Shown one piece after another: positions 13,001-22,639 of a stretch of 64,000 nt of DNA; position 1 is the stretch's first letter, and every line of letters starts with the position of its first letter. The notes beneath the pieces were generated by a model. That model did no database searches and had not been told where the DNA came from. It saw nothing but the letters and a program-made list of their open reading frames with translations. Location: the NCBI GenBank assembly GCA_958510875.1, contig OY294068.1, positions 193,278,315 to 193,342,314 on the forward strand. The letters are read 5' to 3'. The translations under genes and the position numbers were made by a program. Source of the stretch: Endomychus coccineus. Taxonomy: Eukaryota; Arthropoda; Insecta; Coleoptera; Endomychidae.

Positions 13001-16000
13001 TTTGTTAATTTTTCTTCATAAAAAGTGTAACAAATTCTGGCTCTCGGGGGTTTTCAAAGTCGCCGATCACGACTATGACACTCGCAATGTTCTGCAAATT
13101 ACCTGGGGGTGTTTCCGGGTCCCTGGAGCCCTCTCTATCTACGTCATCTTCTAGGAATTTGTTAATTTTTCTTCATAAAAGGTGTAACAAATTCTGGCTC
13201 TCTGGGGTTTTCAGAGTCGCCGATCACGACTATGACACTCGCAATGTTCTGCAAATTAACTGGGGGTGTTTCCAGGTCCCTGGAGCCTTCTGTATCCACG
13301 TCATCTTCTAGGAATTTGTTAATTTTTCTTCATAAAAAGTGTAACAAATTCTGGCTCTCGATGGTTTTCAAAGTCGCCGATCACGACTATGACATTCACA
13401 ATGTTCTGCAAATTACCTGGGGGTAATTTGTTACATTTTATCAAGAAAAATCAACCAATACCTAGAAGATGGCGTAGATACACAGGGCTCCAGAGACCTG
13501 AAAACACACCCAGGTAATTTGCCGAACATGTGTCCAGGGACTCAGATGAGTTGAACTTTATTTCTCCTGGCTAGTTCAGCCAGTGTATCCCTGCATTCTT
13601 TGACAAGCCTTGATGTGACTCTGGGTGATTTAAGAGCTCCCAGAGCCGACCGACTGTCTGTGCAAATATATATGTGCCTATGTACATAGTTTCTTCGCAG
13701 GTTTTCCATGGCATAAGTCAGTATTGCGTAGACTTCCGCCTGAAAAACCGTGCTCCTCTGGGTCACACATAGAGAAACTATTATCCAAAAAGTCTAGACT
13801 TCTTTCTACTCTGTATGGAATAATAGATATTATATTCTATTGCCACTAGACACCATTGATTTCAAGGGTAAAGTTATTTCTTCTTTCGAATATGGTTCCT
13901 ATTAACAGACTATTAATAGACGGTCAAAATTCATTTAAATAAGGCGTAGCCGTGGCCTTATCTGCTTTCTGATCACGGTTTCATATTTTCTCCAATTTTC
14001 TAAAAGAAGGATCAACTGCTCTAAGATGTTCCTTCTTTTAGATGCAATCCGTAGGTCTGATATTATTGAATCGATGACCTCAGACCTACCGACTGCCGTT
14101 TGCAAAAACTAAGAGTAAGAATATAATGCGACTTTATATGCTTTACAGTCGCGGCTTCATCTGTTCTTCGATTTTTTAAAAGAAGAATTGCCACTACACT
14201 TTAGTTTCCTGATAATAGAGGTTAAGCTCTGTGATGGTTCCAAGTTTTAATTTAGTTTATAATCATAAAATTTCTCGAAATTATGTCCTAACCTATGCGA
14301 ATACCACAATTCAAAGTTTCGGAACATTTCACCAGTGTTAATTGTAATCTAAGGTCGAGGTGCATTGGTTGACTTAGTTCCGATTCAATGAACTATGGCA
14401 ATCTGTAATTTTTTTCTGTACTCCAGGTTTTATGTTGGCGGACGCTGGCTATGATGTTTGGATTGCAAATGCAAGAGGCAACGTATATGCAACAGGTCAC
14501 GTTTCTCTCTCTACACAGTCAAATCAATTTTGGAATTTCAGGTTGGTGTTCAAACTAACATTAGAAAGATTTTATCTCCATTATTCATGTAAGGAAAACA
14601 CGACATAAAATGCAGTTGCCTACCATAAAACAACTGAGACCTAGTTTAACTTACTCATGGAAGCGTGTTTTGTTACTCTATCAGCATAACCTATTTTTAG
14701 ATAGAAGCGGGAAAAGACGGGGCCGTTCAGTATCACATAACGTCCGCAGATGCGAGTCGTAAAGTGTACTTTATGGCCCTGTCGTACATAAATGATTGTT
14801 CAGTGATACTGGGAAACTTCAATTTTCAGCAATAGTATTCAGAAACAAATATTCGAAACCAAACATAGTTTTATTCCAGGCAACAATGTGTTTTCCATAA
14901 ATATAGATTCTACCTAATAACACTGAACGTATCGCTAAGTAATAACAAATTACATTCTTCAAAAAAAATACTCTGCATTTCGAACTTCATTTACTACTCG
15001 ACTCATTTGTATTTCAGTTGGCACGAGATGGGTGTATACGACATGCCAGCTATATTGACATTCATCGCAAACAAAACAGCTCAGCCTGGTGAAATATTAT
15101 ACGTGGGTCATTCCATGGGCACTACCATGTTCTTCGTTATGGCCTCCATGAAGCCTCAGATTGCAAAGCTTGTTAAGTTCATGGTTGCGTTAGCTCCAAT
15201 AGCTTACATGGGTCATGTTAGGTCATCGCTACGGTATCTTTCTCCATTTGTCGATAATGTAGAGGTAACTGTTTTATATGGAACGTAATGCATTTTAACC
15301 TAACTTAGGAATTGCTATCTACTATTGAAAAAAATTGTGTGGCTAAATTAATTTCGATGTTTTGATACGGAATCTCAATAAGTATGAGAGTTACCAAAAA
15401 ATTAACCTAATCCTCGATCTCTTTTTATGGGACAATGTCAATGGTGAAATTAAAAATTGGCTATCGTCTTTTCTTTATTATTATTTGAGAAAACTCGGTT
15501 TTTCGAGTTTACGTTTTTCAGGTGCCTATAGCTCAGTTTTATTTATAGAATCGGAATAAAATAATTTCTACATTCAGGCACTTTTACAAGTGGAATACAG
15601 TGGCGTATTCACTTTTTCCTAAAAAATTTCTAAACGCGATTTTTACAGTTGATTCAACAACCAGCTTTCTAGAAGCAGTTCACATCAAAATTACAATAAA
15701 TCTGCACAACAAACGCGAATAATCGACAACTACTACAGCACACGAGAAGCTAGTAGGCAAGGGCGGAACCTCCATCCGAGTTTACTTGCAGCTTAATAAT
15801 ACTTGTGTTCAAGGGCAAGGAAAATCAAATGTGTACAAGAAAGGAGCATTGATCATTTTCAAGCACTAACCTAGTATTACCAAAAATATACAAAAAATAC
15901 AAAAACGACCTTGCCGCATGGAGTTTCGAAATCGATGTATAGCCGGGATCGTAAGCTCCTCGGCCAGAATCGCCGATGCAGGTTGAATATTGAATACGGT

Positions 16001-19000
16001 ATATTAACAGTTAATTCGCTCATGGCTAGGAGCATCATAATAACCGTATAGGTGGGAGGTGTCACCCTTGCTGAATAAACTGTAATCAACAACACAGCTT
16101 CGCCATATTGCCTCCAGGTGATAGCATAAGCTATTGCGGTACTCTGTAATCATGGGAACTCTAAAATCTCCCGTAGCTTAGTGACATCTATCTGTAAGAA
16201 GATTCACTATGATTTAAAAGAAGAAGAAAACTGTTTCAGGACCGACTTACTTAGATGATATTGTCCAAAAGATGACAATACATTCTCAAATTTTTTAAGT
16301 TGTGGAAAAAATTGAATTGCAATCACTAAGAGTTTCTCAAACTCGTATTTTTACAGAGTATAATTAGTTATAACTACCTTTGGTTTACATTTCACATTTA
16401 GTGTAGTAAAATGGATATCGGACCCGTAAATCCTTGGGATATGTATCGATTTTGAATGTCATCATTTTTATACCCATTTGATTGCATTAATTAGAGTATT
16501 AGATGATGATTCAATAGACTTATATACTGATGAAGGGCAACAGTCCAGAAACGCATTTGCATCTAATCTATCGAAATCTTTCAGAATATTTATCGCTCGT
16601 CATTAATAATAAGTTTTATTTACAGTGGGTGCTGAAAAATCTGGGCGTTGGCCAACTTGCTCCTACCAATACATTAATGACGATTCTAACCTACGATTGC
16701 TTCAGGGTCAAAATCAGCAGGTTATTTTGTGAAAATATTTTGTTCGCCATTGCCGGATTTGACGATTCTCAAACAAATGAGGTGATTGAAAAATGGAAGG
16801 AGGAAAAGGAATTGTTCTAACGGCTTTGGAAAATCTATTTACATTTACATATCTTACAAAAATATCGATTAACAATCCAGTAAATCGGAAAATTCTTATC
16901 ATGAATATTTACATTATTCTCGAAATTTTAAAGGGTTTTGAAATTTAAGGTTGCTTTTCGAAAATAGAATGAAACGCTGTAATTACTTAGATTTTACGAT
17001 ATTTTTTTAAATACAATACAAAGATGGTGGTTAATAATGAAAAACGATATCGGGCAAGTTGATCCGACAGGTAATTTATTCATATCATATTTTGACTACA
17101 CGAGAAGAGGATGGTCATATTGTTGACACAGCAATGGACGATTAGAACAGGAAATAAGTATTAGAATTGTTCTGAAAAATTTCGAGATTGTAGGCATCAG
17201 GAAATATAACCATTAAAATATCTGTAGTAAAGGGAGAGATCTCCCACCTTTCTACAAAGTCAATGAACTCGTGTGACAGCACCCACCAGCCGAATAGAAT
17301 CTAAGACCTTCAGCGTAAGATGTGTATTTCTTGGCACGGAATAGACAACAAAGTTTTGTGGAGCAGTTTTCGCATTGGCCATTAAATAATCGTCCCATGA
17401 GGGAGTGCTGTTGTGGTGATACCGGACATAGATATTGAGAACTTCATCGGAATAGTTGTAAATAATATCATAAGTCAGTTTTCTATAAGATTCAAAGACA
17501 GCTTTGCCAACAAAATTATATGCAAAGGCAAAGAGTCAGTTAACATTTTCTATTATTAACCATTATCTTTGTATTTCACTCTAAAATAAAAATATCCTTT
17601 AAAAAACACCAATTTGAACACCCTTTTTAGAACTAATTATAACTCAAACGCTTCATTACATTTGAATAACATTTCATAGTCCAAGCTATAAACCGGAAAA
17701 TAAAAAAAAAACATGTAAGTTCCAACCAAAAAATTTTTCTTGTATTAGCTTCAGGAGGTTCTCAGGATCATTTATACACCTTAAAACTCTTGTGACCCCC
17801 CAACCCCACCCATTGGGGGCGAAAATGGCTCGACATCTCCAAGTCTTTAATTGTATTTTCTACAAAAAAAGGTATTTTGGCATTTCGAGTGCAGCTAGGA
17901 TTTTTTTCGGGTCGCTGAACACGAATCCGTAGCCAGATTCACTTTGCAATCCATCGTACGGGTGATCAAATCGACAAAATTGGCCAATTTCGCACCCCTA
18001 ATATGTTATTTTGCAATTTACGTGTTTTTGACATTTCGAATGCACCAAGGTGGTTTTTTGGGTCGCTGAATACGATTCCGAAGCCAGATTTACTCCGAAG
18101 TAATTTTAAAATACAAAAATAATAAAAATTTAGAAGCGTGTCAAATTTGCCATTTTTGTAAATTTCCCACTCGTACGATGATATTCTACATCACAAATGT
18201 CACATAGGATTTTCCATTGTGGCGCCATCTTATTTTTCAGGAACTTTTCACCTTGCCCTCGTATATGCGCATTGAATCCCCTTCCTTTCATTTTATCAAT
18301 AAAATTTGCTACCAGGAGGTTCTTATATTTATTCTTAAGACGAAGTGAGCGTAGCGAACGAAGTCTTCTCTTGAATCGGGTTATACACCACAAGATATGA
18401 TGCTCGAAATTTACTGGCGTAAAAATGCAAAGTCGTATCTCGAACCATTTTCGAGTTTTTGAGCAGAGCGGTCCGACAAAATACTCGACGTTTCACGCGT
18501 CGTTCTGTGCGCAAAGTTTTCCGCAAATTTTCCTGATTTTGATCTATTTTGGATCAAAATACGCGACTGCCAACATCTTTTATGCATAAAACTATAAATC
18601 GCGTGAAAAATGAGCGCAGTTTTGTATGAAAATGACGGAATTCACCAAGAAACCTCTTAGAACCCATTTTGGAGGCTTAATTTTCATTTTTTATAAATAA
18701 AAAATTATCTTGTAAAAATGTTAATTCAGCCTTTTGGGCTGAATGAGAGGCCACAGCTGCTCAGCTCATCCCTTACGAATGTTCCACGTCGGCCACAGAA
18801 CATCAGGCAAAAGGAATTTTTCCGATATGACGTCCTCCTTTTTTTAGAAAGTTCCCCAGCTTATTGACTGGACTACAAGTATTAAAGGATATCAAATACG
18901 GATCAACTCATTGCCGGATGCTGTCGACGAAACGTACTAACCCGTTTTCGGATGCCGCACCAGCAGATGCGACCGGCAGCGAAAGTGTTGTTCTATTTCT

Positions 19001-21592
19001 CTCTACAATCGGCCAGACAGTTGGCAAACAGAACAACGTGTGAAACAATGCCAGTAAATTTCGAGCATCATATCTGGTTTGTGTTGAAATTTCAAATGGA
19101 TTGCATTTAACCTTTGGTTGCTACACGAGAACATACAAACAAACCTAATAAATCAAGAAACAACTTCGTTCGCTAACGGTCACTCCGTCTTAATTAATAA
19201 TTAAATTGATGATCAAGAGCCAAACCAATTCACCGAATTCTCTAAACGGTATAAGGACATTGTAAGTTGGGCTAATGTTTTAGGAAACATTACCGGTTAT
19301 TTTGGCTCATTTACCGGCAGGATCTTCAACTAAAGTGTTTTTACACTATGTTTATAACATGAGGGATCACGGAAACTTTATAATGTACGATTATGGCCCC
19401 TCAGGGAATTACATCCAATATGGTTCCAAACAGCCACCAAGTTATAACCTTTCAAACATCAGAGTTCCTACCTACCTCATGCATGGATTGAATGATATAC
19501 TGGGGTCTCCACCAGTAAGTATAAATAAACTGCTCGAAATATTGATCCACTATGATTGCATTTATATTACATACATGCTGAGTTCTTGTGGCGGGTTATG
19601 CACCTGCATAAGTTAATCACACTACACCTAGCTGATTCTCATGGTCATGTGACCTGCATATTGATAATGGTCGCCGAACTGTAGTAATTCTTCGGTTTGT
19701 CGAAGTTACTTTCCAAGATGTTGATAGTTCCAGGGTAGCATCCATAGAGATATCATATAAATAGAGGTAAAAAGCGTTATGCCGAAACAGAGGGATATTA
19801 GGCTGATCGGGTTAGTCGGGCTGTAAAGTATACTGCGTCCTTAATGAACTATTGTACCCCACTCTACAGTACTGATTAACAGTACAATTGTGAGTTTTAA
19901 CTTTCTTAGGAAAGCTACGATTTTTCCCGACTTTAGTTGCAAAATTTCCTCGAAAGTTGTGTACGTTAGCAGATGTATAAATGTTTCTTCTGCTTCTGTG
20001 CAGAATATACACATCTCGTTCACTAGGCCAATTTTAGTCATGTGCCGTTGAGTTTGTAGTGTGTCGTCTTGAATCCTATTATGATTTTCAGGTTTTTCCT
20101 AGTCAGCCTTATGATTTCCAAAACGTCCTTTCATACATTTATCTAGGATGGTTCTGTATTATATGTGTCGCACCAAAAAAATCTAGTACTTAGTACTGAA
20201 TTCTGTTTCTTCTGTCTAATGATTTCCTGTATAGTGTGCTTGCCTACACCGCAGAAAGGTTCGAGTTGCGTGCAAGGGCGTCCGCCTATTCATTTCCCTT
20301 AATTCCAATATCCTGGAACCCAGTGGATGGTGTTCTGTTCTGCACAAATATCTTTGTTTAGCAGTTAAGAACCATCTTTTAGGTAATAATGTTTGAGTGC
20401 AGCACTTTTGTAGCGTTTTGATGGCTATGTCTTCTTTTTGAATCCTTTGTTCATATTGAGCTGTGCACATCCCTCAATTGCATGGACCTCTTTTAGATAG
20501 ATACTGGTGTATTTACTCATGGGTTCGGAGTATTTGGTTCCGAGCCCAAAGACTCCGATCCCCATACCTTCTGCCATTCTCAATCCATCGGTATACCAAC
20601 AGATTGCTCCTTTCGTAACAGGTGTGTTCCCCTGTCTTCACTCTGCTCCAAGGTGGGTTAGGAAGTCTTGAGTAAACACGTTTCTTGGTACCATGAGTAT
20701 TGAGCGTTTCATACTGACATTATACTTCTACCAAAGCCTAATACTTGTTCGTTTATAAAGCATAGTATTTTTCGTTATCCTACTTATAGCTATATGGAAG
20801 GGGGTCGGTCCCAGTATTTTTTCCGTGCAAGCTGTAGGGCAAGACCTTGGTGCCCCAGCTATTCATGTGCATGCTTGCCTTTGGGTCTTACTCAATTCCC
20901 TTTGTTTGGTAATTTGTTAAGTTTTATTGCTCCAGGCTATCGCCCCATAGATGAGGCTAGGTCTTACCATCATGGTGTACATCCTGAGCAGTATTGTTGA
21001 TGAACTACAATGTGTTACATGCCATTCTGCTGCACACTATTAGAGCACGCGTTTACATTATTGAAGTGCTGGCTGTAGGTCTTGTCTAGTGTAATGCCTA
21101 GATATTAAATTCAGCTCGATTTGCTTCATGTGCTCCATCTTCATTTTCCTGATGAAGACCACTCTTGCATATTTAATAGGGTTGATTTCTAGTCTGGCCG
21201 ATCTTAAAACTTTCTTGGATGACCGGAATTGGCATAATAACGAAAATATCTTTGTTGGATTCTCAATGTTTTCTTCAGTGTTTCTACAAATTTTCAGATG
21301 TATGCTACTTTTAGTTCTCAATATATAGAGCGCCTTAACTCATGAATCATATACCCATTGTTCACAATTACAAACGATGGCAAAATATGAAATAAATTAG
21401 CATATCTTGTTTCAGGACGTGGTACGATTGGCAAACAATTTACCACAAAATACTGGAGTATATACTGTACCAGACAAACTGTGGAGCCACCTCGATTTCT
21501 TATATGCAAAAGATGCACCTAAACTGGTTTACACACCGTTACTCAAAGAATTGCGAAAATATCGCACACGCAAACCAAAAACGAACGTCTAA
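10064..21592 (+). CDS. Acid lipase B (lipase 3 / lysosomal acid lipase-like), complete
   Basis: Complete paralogue of lipase A. Exons: 10064-10216, 11514-11703, 14427-14541, 15018-15264, 16626-16781, 19284-19514, 21416-21592 (stop TAA); all introns are GT-AG and frames join cleanly to 422 residues. Residues 1 to about 21 form a signal peptide (hydrophobic FLSVLISLCLSIVVTG), so the enzyme is secreted or lysosomal. Family landmarks: RRHGYPAE (56-63), oxyanion LQHG (95-98), DAGYDVW, NARGN, nucleophile Ser185 in GHSMG, probable acid Asp358 in HGLNDILGSP, probable His389 in LWSHLDFLYAKDAP. NKT at 171-173 is a possible glycosylation site. About 400 residues is normal for the family. Introns 2, 4, 5 and 6 are enlarged by repeats. 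Most acid lipases have GHSQG; both paralogues here have Met. Substrate could be dietary or stored triglyceride. Confidence 0.95.
10545..11225. repeat. Element with short terminal inverted repeats in lipase B intron 1
   Basis: TTTATTTCTGACCGA near 10549-10563 is repeated in reverse complement near 11205-11220 (TCGGTCAGAAATAAA). The span of about 680 bp is AT-rich and has no recognised protein. It resembles a non-autonomous DNA element; target duplications were not resolved. Confidence 0.45.
11228..11345. repeat. Imperfect hairpin, arms about 55 nt
   Basis: The left arm (TATGTACCACGGGAATTAAT, GCCTTAATAACC, CCTCGGGCC) pairs imperfectly with the right arm (GGCCAGAGG, GGTAATTAAGGC, TTCCCTTGATACATA). 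The GC-richer centre stands out in AT-rich DNA. It is probably a tiny foldback element. Confidence 0.5.
11755..12130 (+). repeat. Left flank segment of the GTCGCTGA repeat family
   Basis: Begins with a segment shared with 39850-39960 (GTGATCAAT..ATCAC, CCTCACTTTTGTTAG, GGGTC). It then carries ATGGATTGAGATG.GGTTTT, also found at 48206-48225, and a core box GTTTTTGGGGTCGCTGAACA at 12023-12042. It directly precedes the 157-bp array and looks like the 5' part of the same mobile unit. Confidence 0.55.
12180..13437 (+). repeat. 157-bp tandem array, eight units
   Basis: The motif CGCAATGTTCTGCAAATTAC recurs with first bases at 12300, 12457, 12614, 12771, 12926, 13083, 13240 and 13397 (one base changed in the last). 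Spacings are 157, 157, 157, 155, 157, 157 and 157 bp. Units are nearly identical, so the array is young or homogenised. Each unit contains the box GGTTTTCA.AGTCGC(C/T)GAT, a variant of the core found dispersed elsewhere. Because 157 is not a multiple of three, the open frames across it are by-products. The array lies wholly inside lipase B intron 2. Confidence 0.95.
13430..13526 (-). repeat. Inverted unit closing the 157-bp array
   Basis: The reverse complement of this segment reads GCAAATTACCTGGGTGTGTT, then GGAGCCCTGTGTATCTACG, CATCTTCTAGG and a TTTTTCTTGATAAAATGTAA end. It therefore matches about 97 bp of the array unit in opposite orientation. It is more diverged than the direct units. 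Confidence 0.85.
13542..13790 (-). pseudogene. LINE RNase H domain fragment (R1/Jockey-like)
   Basis: Minus strand encodes STVFQAEVYAILTYAMENLR, then HIYICTDSRSALGALKSPRV and a LVKECRDTLAELARRN tail. The pattern E(V)YAI ... TDS.SAL is the RNase H domain that follows reverse transcriptase in R1/Jockey/I-type LINEs. The first catalytic Asp lies outside the fragment. It ends right at the inverted satellite unit, so only about 75 residues remain. Confidence 0.8.
13791..14426. other. Rest of lipase B intron 2
   Basis: No gene seen. A diverged direct repeat is visible: a stretch ending TTTTCTAAAAGAAGGATCAA near 14000 and one ending TTTTTTAAAAGAAGAATTG near 14180, both preceded by CGGTTTCAT/CGGCTTCAT-type sequence. 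A small hairpin GTAGGTCTGA..TCAGACCTAC lies at about 14050-14090. Confidence 0.4.
15265..16625. other. Lipase B intron 4
   Basis: No gene seen. A GC-richer patch at about 15900-16130 is not recognised. At 16527-16551 there is a partial hammerhead-like core (CTGATGA, short stem, GAAA) without matching stem I or III. Confidence 0.4.
17094..17480 (-). mobile_element. LINE 3' fragment, antisense
   Basis: Minus-strand copy of the family seen at 2799-5207 and 27659-28240. It starts with the complement of the ACTACACGAGA tail at 17094, then the AAGGGAGAGATCTCCCACCT block near 17230, the CTTGGCACGGAATAGA block near 17330 and the TCGTCCCATGAGGGAGTGCT block near 17390. It is rearranged and without an open frame. 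Confidence 0.7.
17850..18100 (+). repeat. Two diverged ~151-bp units with the GTCGCTGA box
   Basis: The boxes CGGGTCGCTGAACACGAATC (17909-17928) and TGGGTCGCTGAATACGATTC (18060-18079) are 151 bp apart. Each is preceded by GACATTTCGA/GGCATTTCGA and followed by a (T/A)AGCCAGATT segment. They are a two-copy tandem repeat related to the satellite core in intron 2. Confidence 0.7.
18188..18262. mobile_element. Mariner terminal fragment
   Basis: Shares ACATCACAAATGTCACAT, GGATTTTCCATTGTGGCGCC and ACTTTTCACCTT with the segment 58290-58375, where the same sequence lies just upstream of a mariner N-terminal remnant. It is probably the 5' end of that mariner family. Confidence 0.5.
18339..19189. mobile_element. 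851-bp inverted-repeat element flanked by TTAA
   Basis: Both outer boundaries are TTAA (18335-18338 and 19190-19193). The ends read GACGAAGTGAGCGTAGCGAA on the left and, inverted, GACGGAGTGACCGTTAGCGA on the right. An inner 25-bp perfect inverted repeat lies at 18394-18418 and 19050-19074 (GATATGATGCTCGAAATTTA, etc.). A third copy of the end is at 41859-41893, again next to TTAA. No transposase is recognised. TTAA targeting would fit piggyBac-like transposition, but the tips are not typical piggyBac. Confidence 0.6.
19800..21220 (-). pseudogene. LINE RT-RNase H-C-terminal remnant, antisense in lipase B intron 6
   Basis: Read on the minus strand from 21220 downwards: a reverse-transcriptase end (RLEINPIKYARVVFIRKMKM, then LGITLDKT in another frame), a linker region, an RNase H segment near 20300 (TIHWVPGYWN in one frame) and a C-terminal Cys-rich domain near 20040-19900 (KIGLVNEMCIFCTEAEETFI). 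The order RT, RNase H, zinc domain fits R1/Jockey-type LINEs. Many frameshifts and stops. It is a different family from the one at 40100-41311. Confidence 0.7.
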
Positions 21593-21599
21593 TATTGTT

Positions 21600-22214
21600 A
21601 TTAGTTTTTTCTGATAAACGATTGTTGCAACAATGAGTGTTTTGATCTTGACATTGATAGAGATAACTTACTTTGCAAAACCATCATGGGTGTCTGTTTG
21701 TTTTTGTTTTCATAGGAAAGGGGCAAACAAATGTAATGCTGAGTACCTACTTATATAGACTTATATATAGTGTGCAAAACCAATTACTGTTTTGTTTAGT
21801 CATATAGCTTATATGGATCTGACTCATTCCATTGGCGGTAATTTTGCTGGACTATTTTAGTAAATTTAGATTGATATCATCCGTTCTAATAGTATTAGAA
21901 ACAATTTTTGTTCAAATTGACAGAAATTAAATTACGCGATAAACTTAAGGTCTTTCAACCTTGAACCTACAGATTATATAATATAAACCACGAAGATTCT
22001 ATTTTTAATGCAATCGATATGAGTGTTATATCAACACATTGAAGTACAAGTAATATGTATGTTGCGACATAGAAATAGACCAACTTATAACTTCATTAAT
22101 CCACTTAACGCCCTCCGGATTGCGTTCATCACATAATTATATAATATCTACAGGTGGCGTCTATCCATAATATCTGCCGTCAAATTTGATTTCCATGAAA
22201 ATTGGAACAGACTT
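21600..22214. other. 3' flank of lipase B
   Basis: AT-rich, no gene or clear element. The lipase B 3' UTR must start here, but no AATAAA near the stop decides its end. Confidence 0.4.
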
Positions 22215-22630
22215 TTTTTTTATACTTCAACTACACGAGAGGAAAACTTATAATTTTAGAAGAACATCGGGTGAGCCAACGAATTTTTCTTGAAAGTTTT
22301 TGGAGGTTATAGGCATAAGGAAAGACTTCACTAGGAAAACAGTTGCACAACTTCTCTGTTAGAGAAATGCAGAGAGTCCAGAGAGGTCAATGAACTCGTA
22401 AGTATGACACATCAATCAGAAGAATAGCTCTCTTCTCGATAGAATCCAAGAGCTTTGGCGTATGTTTGGAAGCCGAACTCCAAACATGTGATCATGTTCG
22501 ATAGAAAAATGAAGTCTGCTAGGAAAAAGTTCGGCAGGTCTCGAGCTTGACAATAAAGGAGTGACTAGTTTGATCTCGTCTAGTCCGTCTATCTGGAATC
22601 TCTCGTGATGGAACAACAGACGGAAGTAAA
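22215..22630 (-). mobile_element. LINE 3' fragment, antisense
   Basis: Minus-strand member of the same LINE family. The ACTACACGAGAGGAAAACTT tail is at 22231-22250, next to a T-run corresponding to the poly(A) end. The minus-strand protein part reads [23 protein letters not shown], SSRPAELFPSRLHF. The order of blocks is scrambled relative to the 27659-28240 copy. Confidence 0.75.
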
Positions 22631-22639
22631 AAAAATTGT

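Noticed and set aside
12283..13426. Several overlapping open frames of 64-84 codons (MTLAMFCKLPGG..)
   Set aside because: They are by-products of the 157-bp tandem array; the period is not a multiple of three and the frame shifts from unit to unit.
12180..13437. Possible CRISPR-like array
   Set aside because: The 157-bp units are repeats throughout with no unique spacers, and the genome is eukaryotic.
16527..16551. Hammerhead-like core CTGATGAAGGGCAACAGTCC..GAAA in lipase B intron 4
   Set aside because: Stem II is possible, but no matching stem I or stem III was found, so it is not listed as a ribozyme.
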